From assembly GCA_017452565.1 (NCBI GenBank), contig JAFTMF010000132.1:1-5774 (forward strand): 5,774 nt of DNA, read 5' to 3'. The notes beneath the pieces were generated by a model. That model was not told the DNA's origin and ran no database searches. It worked only from the letters and a program-made list of their open reading frames with translations. How positions within the stretch are numbered: position 1 is the stretch's first letter; every line of letters begins with the position of its first letter. This document shows, one piece after another, positions 1 through 5,429 of the stretch. Source of the stretch: Clostridia bacterium (lineage in GTDB: Bacteria > Bacillota > Clostridia > Oscillospirales > CAG-272). The position numbers and the translations under genes are program-made.

Positions 1-140
1 AGAATCGAAATATCTTCTCCATAATAGTTTTCTTCACTATTAGTCAGTAATAAATTAATTTGTTTTGTCACTTGTGCTCTTAAAGGAGAAATAATCTCAT
101 CTGCAAGATGTTCAGCTTCACTACTCAAAAAAATTCTCAT
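1..140 (-). CDS. Unrecognised protein, N-terminal 46 residues only (runs off the window)
   Basis: An open minus-strand frame starts at ATG 140-138 and runs off the left edge with no stop. It begins MRIFLSSEAE and contains NSEENYYGEDISI near the edge. I chose this ATG because AGGAG (151-147) lies six bases upstream. A second in-frame ATG at 146-144 would add two residues and has only the weaker AAGGAAG in front. A well-formed promoter lies about 40 bases upstream, which supports a real gene. The family is not recognised with confidence. The opening (M-K/R-hydrophobic-F-hydrophobic-S, then a helical stretch, then Y/N-Y-G-E) faintly recalls small immunity proteins of polymorphic toxin systems such as Imm44; this is from memory and weak. 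The AT-rich composition differs from the dap genes beside it, which would fit an acquired gene. Confidence 0.62.
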   Translation of the reverse strand, partial: MRIFLSSEAEHLADEIISPLRAQVTKQINLLLTNSEENYYGEDISI

Positions 141-187
141 ACTCATCTCCTACTTCCTTTATTTTAAAATATAAAATCTCCAAAGCT

Positions 188-215
188 ATTATATCACATT
201 TTCTTGTGTTTTCAA
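188..215 (-). promoter_or_regulatory. Sigma-A-type promoter of the left-edge gene
   Basis: Read on the minus strand, -35 TTGAAA (215-210) and -10 TATAAT (193-188) are separated by 16 bases. The -10 is preceded by TGA, an extended -10. Transcription would start near 181 and leave an untranslated leader of about 40 bases before ATG 140. The spacer contains CACA and TGTG as inverted half-sites six bases apart; the TGTG abuts the -10. This is a consensus-quality assignment by eye and has no experimental support. Confidence 0.7.
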
Positions 216-314
216 TAGAGTGTTGTAGAATTGTGCCGAGTTAAGTTGAAATAATTCATAAATTACCGAACTCAACTTTGATTATATTGTTTATAGACAT
301 TATTTATAATAAAG

Positions 315-360
315 AAAAGCCATAGTACAGAACTCGTATGAATTCTGTACTATGGCTTTT
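315..360 (-). terminator. Rho-independent terminator of the dapA-dapB transcript, possibly bidirectional
   Basis: The arms AAAAGCCATAGTACAGAA (315-332) and TTCTGTACTATGGCTTTT (343-360) are perfect reverse complements: 18 base pairs around a 10-base loop. On the minus strand the stem ends in GGCTTTTCTTT. On the plus strand it ends in GGCTTTTGCTTCT, so either direction could be terminated. It lies 67 bases beyond the dapB stop and before the promoter of the left-edge gene, where the dap operon should end. The stem is A/T-rich at its base and the T-runs are short, so efficiency is uncertain. Confidence 0.8.
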
Positions 361-371
361 GCTTCTCTCAA

Positions 372-424
372 TCGGTTGGTTTGGATAACATCCTTATTAC
401 GAGCCCGACTAACCGAGGCTTTTT
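372..424 (+). other. Structured element with a T-run, possible plus-strand terminator
   Basis: TCGGTTGGT (372-380) pairs with ACTAACCGA (408-416) over nine positions with one G-U wobble. It encloses a smaller hairpin, GGAT-aac-ATCC (383-393). On the plus strand the outer stem is followed by GGC and five Ts (420-424), the look of a terminator reading towards the 3' end of dapB. No plus-strand gene is visible upstream, so the element either blocks antisense transcription into dapB, ends an unrecognised small RNA, or is simply folded 3' untranslated sequence of the dapB message. The 27-base loop makes it weaker than the hairpin at 315-360. Confidence 0.35.
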
Positions 425-427
425 GCG

Positions 428-1204
428 TTATTCTTCAATCTCCGCAACCACGTCGTTCATATTGTACATTCCTGCGGGCTTGCCGATGACGTAAGCCGCC
501 GCACGGAGCGCACCGCTGGCAAAGACAGAGCGGGAGCCTGCAGAATGAGAGATGGTAACCACTTCCTCCGCACCTGCGAAGATCACGCTGTGCTCGCCCA
601 CGATGGAGCCACCGCGGATGGCGTGAATGCCGATCTCTTCCTTCGCTCTCTTCTGACGGACAGCGTGGCGATCGTAAGTATAAACGGGATCATAGGGAAC
701 CTCTTCTGCGATAGCGTCGGCAATCATCAGAGCAGTACCGCTGGGTGCGTCCAGCTTGTTGTGGTGATGTGCCTCCACGATCTCGATATCGAAATCGTCG
801 CCCAGCATAGCCGAAGCCTTGCGGCAGAGAGAGATCAGAAGGTTGATGCCAACCGACATATTGCGGGAGAAAAACACGGGCACGGTAGCGGATGCCGCTT
901 GCATCATCGCATTTTCCTCAGGGGTGTGACCGGTGGTGCAGACTACGATGGGCATCTGCTTTTCCTTAGCGTAATCCAGCAACTCGGGCAGAGCAGAGTG
1001 ATGGGAGAAATCCACGATCACGTCGGCAGTCTCGGTTACCTCGGCAATGTGCTTGTACACCGGTGCACCGATTGCCTCGGCACCTTCGCCGGTGATGTCC
1101 ACGCCGGCAGCAAGGGTATATTTATCGTTTGCACGGATCAGTTCAGCGGTAGCTCGTCCCATACGGCCGTTAGCGCCGCAGAAAATAATACGAATCGGAT
1201 TCAT
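428..1204 (-). CDS. dapB: 4-hydroxy-tetrahydrodipicolinate reductase DapB
   Basis: DapB is a cytoplasmic enzyme that reduces 4-hydroxy-tetrahydrodipicolinate, the DapA product, to tetrahydrodipicolinate using NAD(P)H. The 258-residue protein is about the usual length and looks intact. The N-terminal Rossmann fold carries the nucleotide-binding loop GANGRMG (residues 10-16). Other family signatures are VDFSHH (64-69), CTTG (89-92), NMSVGIN (115-121) and the active-site block EAHHHNKLDAPSGTA (144-158). In the last block H146/H147 and K150 match the E. coli catalytic H159/H160 and K163. The C-terminal part has the usual GEHSVIFAG. ATG 1204-1202 has AAAAGGAG seven bases upstream (1219-1212). It lies 102 bases behind dapA on the same strand, is probably cotranscribed, and acts directly after DapA. 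The visible sequence does not settle NADH versus NADPH preference. Identification is secure from motifs. Confidence 0.97.
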   Translation of the reverse strand: MNPIRIIFCGANGRMGRATAELIRANDKYTLAAGVDITGEGAEAIGAPVYKHIAEVTETADVIVDFSHHSALPELLDYAKEKQMPIVVCTTGHTPEENAMMQAASATVPVFFSRNMSVGINLLISLCRKASAMLGDDFDIEIVEAHHHNKLDAPSGTALMIADAIAEEVPYDPVYTYDRHAVRQKRAKEEIGIHAIRGGSIVGEHSVIFAGAEEVVTISHSAGSRSVFASGALRAAAYVIGKPAGMYNMNDVVAEIEE

Positions 1205-1240
1205 TTGAATGCTCCTTTTGAAATCAGTATAGATATGACC

Positions 1241-1264
1241 AAGGCGGCAAGAAATTGCCGCCTT
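1241..1264 (-). other. Intercistronic hairpin between dapA and dapB
   Basis: AAGGCGGCAA (1241-1250) and TTGCCGCCTT (1255-1264) form a perfect 10-bp, GC-rich stem with a four-base loop in the gap between the dapA stop and the dapB start. No T-run follows on either strand, so it is not a standard intrinsic terminator. On the minus-strand message the loop reads UUUC; on the plus strand it reads GAAA, a GNRA-type tetraloop. A likely role is protecting or processing the upstream dapA segment of the dicistronic mRNA, or setting the DapA:DapB ratio. This is inferred from position only. A weaker 5-bp stem, TAGTC/GACTA, lies beside it at 1283-1300. Confidence 0.55.
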
Positions 1265-1306
1265 AGAAAATGTTCATTGGGTTAGTCTATCCAAGGACTA
1301 TTTGCC

Positions 1307-2191
1307 TCAGATCAGAGCCAGCTTTTTCATCTCAGCCAGCAGCTTTTCGCGGTTTGCGTCTTCCATCGGGCAGAGGGGAAGTCTCAGCTCGTCGGAACCG
1401 TAGCCCATAGCGGCCATAGCGGTCTTTACGGGGATGGGGTTCACTTCACAGAACAGTGCCTTGCAGAAGGGAATCAGCTTCAGCTGGAGGGCAGCAGATT
1501 CCTTCACTTTACCGTCAAAGTAGAGCTGGCAGATATCGTGAGTCTCCTTCGGCATAGGATTTGCCAGTACGGAGATAACGCCCTTGCCGCCCAGAGAGAG
1601 GATGGGAACGATCTGATCGTCGTTGCCGCTGTAAACGTCGTAGCGATCACCGCAAGTAGCCAAAATCTCAGCGATCTGAGAGATGTTGCCGGAAGCTTCC
1701 TTGATGGCAACCATATTCTCGCAGTCCATCAGCGCCTTGTAAACGGGGATGGTTACGTTGCAACCGGTACGGGAAGGAACGTTGTAGATAATGCAGGGGC
1801 AGGTAACAGCATCGTTGATTGCTTTGTAGTGGGCAATCAGTCCTTTAACAGTAGCCTTGTTATAGTAAGGGGTAACCAGCAGAAGACCGTCTGCGCCTGC
1901 ATCGCAAGCAAACTTGGACAGCTCAACGGCATAAGCAGTATCGTTGCTGCCGGTGCCTGCGATTACGGGAACTCTGCCTGCAACCTTCTTGATCGCATAT
2001 TCGATACAGCCGCGATGCTCTTCATCGGTGAGGGTGGAGCTTTCGCCGGTGGTGCCGCAAATGACGATAGCATCGGTGTGGTTAGCAATTTGGAATTCGA
2101 TGAGATCGCCCAGAGCGTCCCAGTCAACGGTTCCGTCTTTGAAAGGGGTAATAATGGCAACTGCGCTGCCGGTAAAAATGGTTTTCTTCAT
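1307..2191 (-). CDS. dapA: 4-hydroxy-tetrahydrodipicolinate synthase DapA
   Basis: DapA is a class I aldolase-type TIM-barrel enzyme that condenses pyruvate with aspartate-4-semialdehyde, the committed step towards diaminopimelate and lysine. The 294-residue product is close to E. coli DapA (292) and intact. It shows GTTGES (46-51), GTGSN (79-83), TPYYNK (107-112), YNVPSRTG (136-143) and IKEASG (163-168). Y136, R141 and the Schiff-base lysine K164 align with E. coli Y133, R138 and K161 at a constant offset of three; T48 belongs to the proton relay. I start at ATG 2191-2189 (MKKTIFTG), where family members begin. AAGGA (2208-2204) precedes it at a long 12-base spacing. In-frame ATGs at 2212 and 2257 would add 7 or 22 residues unlike the family and lack a ribosome binding site. 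At the allosteric lysine site, E. coli H53 and E84 correspond to D56 and Y87, while H59, N83 and Y109 are kept. Confidence 0.97.
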   Translation of the reverse strand: MKKTIFTGSAVAIITPFKDGTVDWDALGDLIEFQIANHTDAIVICGTTGESSTLTDEEHRGCIEYAIKKVAGRVPVIAGTGSNDTAYAVELSKFACDAGADGLLLVTPYYNKATVKGLIAHYKAINDAVTCPCIIYNVPSRTGCNVTIPVYKALMDCENMVAIKEASGNISQIAEILATCGDRYDVYSGNDDQIVPILSLGGKGVISVLANPMPKETHDICQLYFDGKVKESAALQLKLIPFCKALFCEVNPIPVKTAMAAMGYGSDELRLPLCPMEDANREKLLAEMKKLALI

Positions 2192-2254
2192 AAATACTGA
2201 CCGTTCCTTCATATCAGAGTGAGAACAATGTCTCGAAAAAAGATTCTGCAAAAA

Positions 2255-2297
2255 CATTGCAATTTCATTGGGAATGTGCTACAATAAAAGCATTGCA
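2255..2297. repeat. Direct repeat CATTGCA bracketing the queA promoter
   Basis: CATTGCA occurs at 2255-2261 and 2291-2297, 36 bases apart start to start. The first copy covers the queA -35 and the second lies at the predicted queA transcription start. A partial copy, CATTG, is at 2266-2270, and the inverted form CAATG is at 2226-2230. The placement would suit a repressor or activator binding on both sides of the promoter. Short A/T-rich words recur easily by chance in such a region, so function is uncertain. Confidence 0.3.
2257..2285 (+). promoter_or_regulatory. Promoter of queA and probably the downstream plus-strand genes
   Basis: -35 TTGCAA (2257-2262) and -10 TACAAT (2280-2285) are separated by 17 bases. 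TGC immediately before the -10 gives an extended -10 element. Transcription should start near 2292, leaving a leader of about 67 bases before ATG 2359. No other promoter of similar quality is visible before 3473, 4548 or 5430, so it probably serves the whole plus-strand gene run. Confidence 0.68.
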
Positions 2298-2320
2298 GTC
2301 AAACCTACTCATACATCATT

Positions 2321-2349
2321 ATAGTATCACAAATGTGTTTTTTTGTCAA
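2321..2349 (-). promoter_or_regulatory. Promoter of dapA-dapB
   Basis: On the minus strand a perfect -35 TTGACA (2349-2344) is followed after 17 bases by -10 TACTAT (2326-2321) with an upstream TGA, an extended -10. A perfect TATAAT also sits at 2323-2318, but at a 20-base spacing, so the TACTAT register is preferred. Transcription would start near 2314 and give a leader of roughly 120 bases before dapA. The spacer contains the near-palindrome CACAAATGTG (2328-2337). No lysine riboswitch or T-box hallmark is recognisable in the leader. Confidence 0.7.
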
Positions 2350-2353
2350 GGAG
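2348..2353 (+). promoter_or_regulatory. queA ribosome binding site, sharing two bases with the dapA -35 box
   Basis: AAGGAG lies five bases before ATG 2359 and decides the queA start against the in-frame ATG at 2257, which has no ribosome binding site and sits inside the queA promoter. Its first two bases are also the first two bases (on the other strand) of the TTGACA box of the divergent dapA promoter. Confidence 0.85.
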
Positions 2354-2358
2354 TTTTT

Positions 2359-3423
2359 ATGATTTCCAACAATAAAAGTCAAACAAATCTCACCGTTCAC
2401 GATTTCTGGTACGATCTCCCCGAGGAGTTGATCGCGCAGGAACCCTCTGCAGAGCGGGACGGTTGCCGCCTCTTGGTGACCGATCGAAAGAGCGGGGAAC
2501 TAACCCATCATATCTTCCGGGAGATTATCGACTATCTAAGTCCCGGCGACGTGCTGGTCATCAACGATTCCAAGGTAATCCCTGCCCGTATGATCGGTAA
2601 AAAGTCCGATTCCGGCATTGATATGGAGGTGCTCCTCCTCCGTCAGATCGAGCTGGACACTTGGGAAGCCCTGACCCGTCCCGGCAGACGCGCCAAAGTG
2701 GGCACTACCATTGTATTCGGGGACGGCCTGCTCTGTGCAGAGGTAATAGACGTAGTGGACGGCGGTAACCGTATTCTCCACTTTACCTACGATAAATCCC
2801 AAGGTGACATTTACACCATCCTGGATCGCATCGGCAAAATGCCTCTTCCCCCCTACATCACCAAGCCTCTTGCGGATAACGATCAGTATCAGACTGTCTA
2901 TGCCAACGAGCGCGGCTCTGCCGCTGCCCCTACGGCAGGTCTCCACTTCACCCCCGAACTGCTGGAGCAGATCAAGGCCAAGGGCGTGCAGATTGCTCCT
3001 GTGATGCTCCACGTGGGACTGGGTACCTTCCGTCCCGTAAAGGTAGAGCGCATCGACGAGCATCTGATGCACAGCGAATACTTCTCGGTGAGCGAGGAAA
3101 GCGCCGAGATCATCAACAACGCCCGCAAAAACGGCGGCCGTATCGTAGCGGTTGGCACCACCTCCAGCCGTGTGCTGGAAAGCGCATCGGATGATGACGG
3201 CATCGTCCACGCCATGCACGACGATACCCAGATCTTCATCTACCCCGGCTATCGCTTCAAGGCGGTAGATGCACTGATTACCAATTTCCACTTGCCCGAA
3301 TCCACCTTGCTGATGCTGGTGTCGGCGCTCTCCTCCCGCGAGCTGATGATGAAGGCGTACGAAGAAGCTATCCGAGAGCGTTACCGCTTCTTCTCCTTCG
3401 GCGATGCAATGTTCATTTGCTGA
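2359..3423 (+). CDS. queA: S-adenosylmethionine:tRNA ribosyltransferase-isomerase QueA
   Basis: QueA transfers and isomerises the ribosyl part of S-adenosylmethionine onto preQ1 at the wobble position (34) of tRNAs with GUN anticodons, giving epoxyqueuosine-tRNA in the cytoplasm. The 354-residue protein matches the usual length (about 350) and carries the family blocks in order: DLPEELIAQEP (19-29), NDSKVIPAR (69-77), GKMPLPPY (159-166), AAPTAGLHF (189-197), HVGLGTF (218-224), TNFHLP (308-313) and YRFFSFGDAM (342-351). ATG 2359 with AAGGAG is the start; the first ~10 residues precede the conserved part. In many Bacillota queA is followed by tgt, but here the next gene, 49 bases on, is a phosphatase-ASCH fusion. 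No terminator is visible in that gap, so read-through is likely. No missing key residue or frameshift was seen. Confidence 0.97.
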   Translation: MISNNKSQTNLTVHDFWYDLPEELIAQEPSAERDGCRLLVTDRKSGELTHHIFREIIDYLSPGDVLVINDSKVIPARMIGKKSDSGIDMEVLLLRQIELDTWEALTRPGRRAKVGTTIVFGDGLLCAEVIDVVDGGNRILHFTYDKSQGDIYTILDRIGKMPLPPYITKPLADNDQYQTVYANERGSAAAPTAGLHFTPELLEQIKAKGVQIAPVMLHVGLGTFRPVKVERIDEHLMHSEYFSVSEESAEIINNARKNGGRIVAVGTTSSRVLESASDDDGIVHAMHDDTQIFIYPGYRFKAVDALITNFHLPESTLLMLVSALSSRELMMKAYEEAIRERYRFFSFGDAMFIC

Positions 3424-3472
3424 AGTAAATCTCCATTGATTCACAGAACGAAAACAGAAAAGAGGGATTGAA

Positions 3473-4558
3473 TTGAAAAAATTATTTGTAGTATCCGATA
3501 TTCACGGTCACGCAACCATTTTGAAAAAAGCATTGCAGGATGCAGGATTTGACCCTCAGAACCCCGACCATCTGTTGGTTTGCTGCGGTGACTGCTTTGA
3601 TAGAGGCGTTGAAAACCGCGCTGTGCTTGATTATCTTCGAAGCATTCCCAACAAGGTACTGATCCGCGGCAATCACGAGGATATGTTGGAGCAGGCAATG
3701 TTGCGTGGCTCTATCAGCGCATTGGAGGTGCGCAACGGTACCGTCAATACGCTGGAAGAATTCTTCGGTGCATCCAATATTGACAGAATGGGCAAAATGA
3801 CTATGAATGCCGCTGTCAAAGAAGAGCTGATGGAGTTCATCGGCGGGATGGTGGACTTTTTCGAAACCGAAAAGTACGTGTTTACCCACGGGTGGATTCC
3901 CCTTCAGTATGAGTGGGGAGAATACAAAAAGCGTGCGGATTGGCGTACCGCATCTGTGACGTCGTGGTATCGCGCCCGCTTTACCGGCTGGACTCAGGTG
4001 TATGAGCAGAAGATGACCTTGCCCGGAAAAACCATCGTATGCGGTCATCGCGGAGCTCATTATGCATATCAGTTTGACGAACAGCGCTCCACCCATTGCC
4101 ACGATCCCTTCTACGGTAAGCAGATGATCGCCATCGACGGTCTGACCATCGTCAGCAGACAGGTGAACGTGCTGGTTGTGGAGGACGAAATCCCCGCTCC
4201 CCGTACCCACGCAATGAAACTGCAAAAGGAGCACTTCGATCATATCGCAGATGGTAGTAAAACCGTCGAAATGAGGCTGTTTGACGAAAAGCGGCGGAAG
4301 ATTCACGTGGGAGATACCATCGAGTTCACCTGCGACGGCGCAGAAGACCAAAAACTCCAAACCAAGGTACTGGGGATGCACGTCTATCCCGGCTTTGACG
4401 AGCTGGTGGAGGATTTTAGTCCTACTACGTTGGGATTTGCCAAAACCTCGCCCGGAAAGATTGCCGAGTATATGCTGAGAATCTACGGCGTTGAGGCAGC
4501 ATTCAAAAATAAAGCACTTGCGATCAGAGTAAAGGTGGTAGAAGACAATGAAGCATAA
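3473..4558 (+). CDS. PPP-type metallophosphatase fused to a C-terminal ASCH domain
   Basis: This 361-residue, two-domain, apparently cytoplasmic protein has no signal peptide. Residues 1-235 form a calcineurin-like phosphoesterase of the PPP class, with metal-site motifs DIHGH (9-13), GDCFDRG (39-45), GNHE (66-69), THG (138-140) and GHRGAH (191-196), closing with AIDG (220-223). Such enzymes remove phosphate from proteins, dinucleoside polyphosphates or nucleic-acid ends; the substrate here cannot be read off. Residues ~247-361 form an ASCH domain (PUA-like fold, linked to RNA or modified-nucleoside binding): MKLQKEHF, GSKTVEMRLFDEKR (261-274), VGDTIEF (279-285). Against E. coli YqfB as I recall it, the lysine K263 is kept, while the position of catalytic T24 is E266. 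The start is TTG 3473 with AGAGGG six bases before; no ATG fits better. M248 (nt 4214) would begin a free ASCH protein but lacks a ribosome binding site. The next gene overlaps its end by 11 bases. Confidence 0.88.
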   Translation: MKKLFVVSDIHGHATILKKALQDAGFDPQNPDHLLVCCGDCFDRGVENRAVLDYLRSIPNKVLIRGNHEDMLEQAMLRGSISALEVRNGTVNTLEEFFGASNIDRMGKMTMNAAVKEELMEFIGGMVDFFETEKYVFTHGWIPLQYEWGEYKKRADWRTASVTSWYRARFTGWTQVYEQKMTLPGKTIVCGHRGAHYAYQFDEQRSTHCHDPFYGKQMIAIDGLTIVSRQVNVLVVEDEIPAPRTHAMKLQKEHFDHIADGSKTVEMRLFDEKRRKIHVGDTIEFTCDGAEDQKLQTKVLGMHVYPGFDELVEDFSPTTLGFAKTSPGKIAEYMLRIYGVEAAFKNKALAIRVKVVEDNEA

Positions 4559-5420
4559 AAGAAACGCACTGATCAAATCGCTGGCAATAGTGTTGGCAGT
4601 ATGGATGTTGGCAGGCTGTCAGCAGAACGACGAGTGGCTGGGATATGAGGACGAGGAGGACGATGACGCCTCTAAGCAGACTCAAACATCCCAAAAGGTT
4701 GTGCACTTGACCTCGGAGAAATCGGTAGAATTCGTCTCCGATAAAACCAAGGAGTCCTGGCGGGCACCGCTGGAAGCATTTTTGGCGAAGGTGACTCCAC
4801 ATAACTTTCCCGAGATAGACTACAGTGATCCGTATTCCGGAAGCTATGCGGTTTCCTTGATGGATCTGAATCTGGACGGCACGCCCGAGATTATTTTAGC
4901 AAATCCCGGTGGATCGGCCTGCAACGTCTACTATTTAGTTTATGATCTGCTTACCGGAGAACGTTTGGGGGATTTGGATGGTGGACTAGTGGAAACTTGG
5001 GATTATTATTACAATCCCGCAGATGACACCATTCGCTTGATGGTGAAATTCCGCACCCAAGCCGGTTATGCTACACAGCATCATCACGTGTCACGAATTG
5101 AATACAATAAAGAGCAAAATCAATATGACGATCAATACATCCTGCAATTCACTTATTCCACAGATGATTACGGAATCGAAGAGGGTGTAGCGCGAGCAAT
5201 TTATGTAGTAAACGGTGAAGAAGTGGATGCAGAGACGTATTATGAAGCTGCTGAAGAGTATATCAATACTCACATACGAATCGTAGACGCTCAAAAGCAA
5301 TTATTCCGTTGGGTTGACGTAGTTTCGGAAGATGCTTCCGCCGAACAGCGTGCCAAGGCAATGGCAGAGGCACTGCTGTCCTCCGGGCAGGAGTTTATCA
5401 AGCCTGAGACAAAGAAGTGA
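4548..5420 (+). CDS. Predicted lipoprotein with an aspartate-rich DxNxDGxxE segment
   Basis: The 290-residue protein has a basic start (MKHKR), a hydrophobic segment (about 11-22) and the lipobox LAGC (21-24). C24 should therefore be lipidated and the protein anchored outside the cytoplasmic membrane. A very acidic linker, YEDEEDDD (33-40), and a Q/T/S-rich stretch follow. Residues ~97-122 carry DLNLDGTPEIIL, the calcium-loop-like DxNxDGxxE pattern seen in many clostridial secreted proteins and FG-GAP-like repeats. The rest is rich in Tyr, Asp and Glu with no recognised family. No enzymatic motif was seen. ATG 4548 lies inside the end of the phosphatase-ASCH gene (11-base overlap) with AAGGTGG nine bases upstream, so translation is probably coupled. 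The next gene starts nine bases after the stop. Function is unknown; it could be a surface substrate- or ion-binding protein. Confidence 0.85.
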   Translation: MKHKRNALIKSLAIVLAVWMLAGCQQNDEWLGYEDEEDDDASKQTQTSQKVVHLTSEKSVEFVSDKTKESWRAPLEAFLAKVTPHNFPEIDYSDPYSGSYAVSLMDLNLDGTPEIILANPGGSACNVYYLVYDLLTGERLGDLDGGLVETWDYYYNPADDTIRLMVKFRTQAGYATQHHHVSRIEYNKEQNQYDDQYILQFTYSTDDYGIEEGVARAIYVVNGEEVDAETYYEAAEEYINTHIRIVDAQKQLFRWVDVVSEDASAEQRAKAMAEALLSSGQEFIKPETKK

Positions 5421-5429
5421 GGCTGCCGT

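Noticed and set aside
243..278. Inverted repeat AAGTTGA / TCAACTT upstream of the left-gene promoter
   Set aside because: Only seven base pairs around a 22-base A/T-rich loop, no T-run, and competing pairings exist; not distinguishable from chance.
372..424. Remnant of a tRNA gene or an integration site
   Set aside because: The minus-strand sequence starting GCCTCGG looked briefly like an acceptor arm, but no D-, anticodon- or T-arm pattern (no GGTTCRA) follows.
545..1285. A 246-codon open frame on the plus strand
   Set aside because: Antisense to dapB with no recognisable domain; the dapB motifs on the other strand explain the open frame.
2192..2257. N-terminal extension of dapA to ATG 2257 (22 more residues)
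   Set aside because: No ribosome binding site before that ATG, the residues do not resemble the DapA family, and ATG 2191 matches known N-termini.
2192..2314. Lysine riboswitch or T-box in the dapA leader
   Set aside because: The leader of about 120 bases is shorter than a lysine riboswitch, and I saw neither its conserved core nor a T-box sequence or terminator stem.
2257..2358. N-terminal extension of queA to ATG 2257 (34 more residues)
   Set aside because: The extension would be translated from the promoter itself; AAGGAG before ATG 2359 is decisive.
2536..3444. A 302-codon open frame on the minus strand
   Set aside because: Fully antisense to queA, with low-information His/Val-rich translation and no family motif.
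4214..4558. A separate ASCH gene starting at the internal ATG
   Set aside because: The frame continues unbroken from the phosphatase domain and no ribosome binding site precedes 4214; internal initiation cannot be excluded but is not supported.
3482..4576. A 364-codon open frame on the minus strand
   Set aside because: It lies antisense to the phosphatase-ASCH gene, whose plus-strand motifs are unmistakable. Its product shows no domain and no ribosome binding site or promoter; it is a by-product of codon bias.
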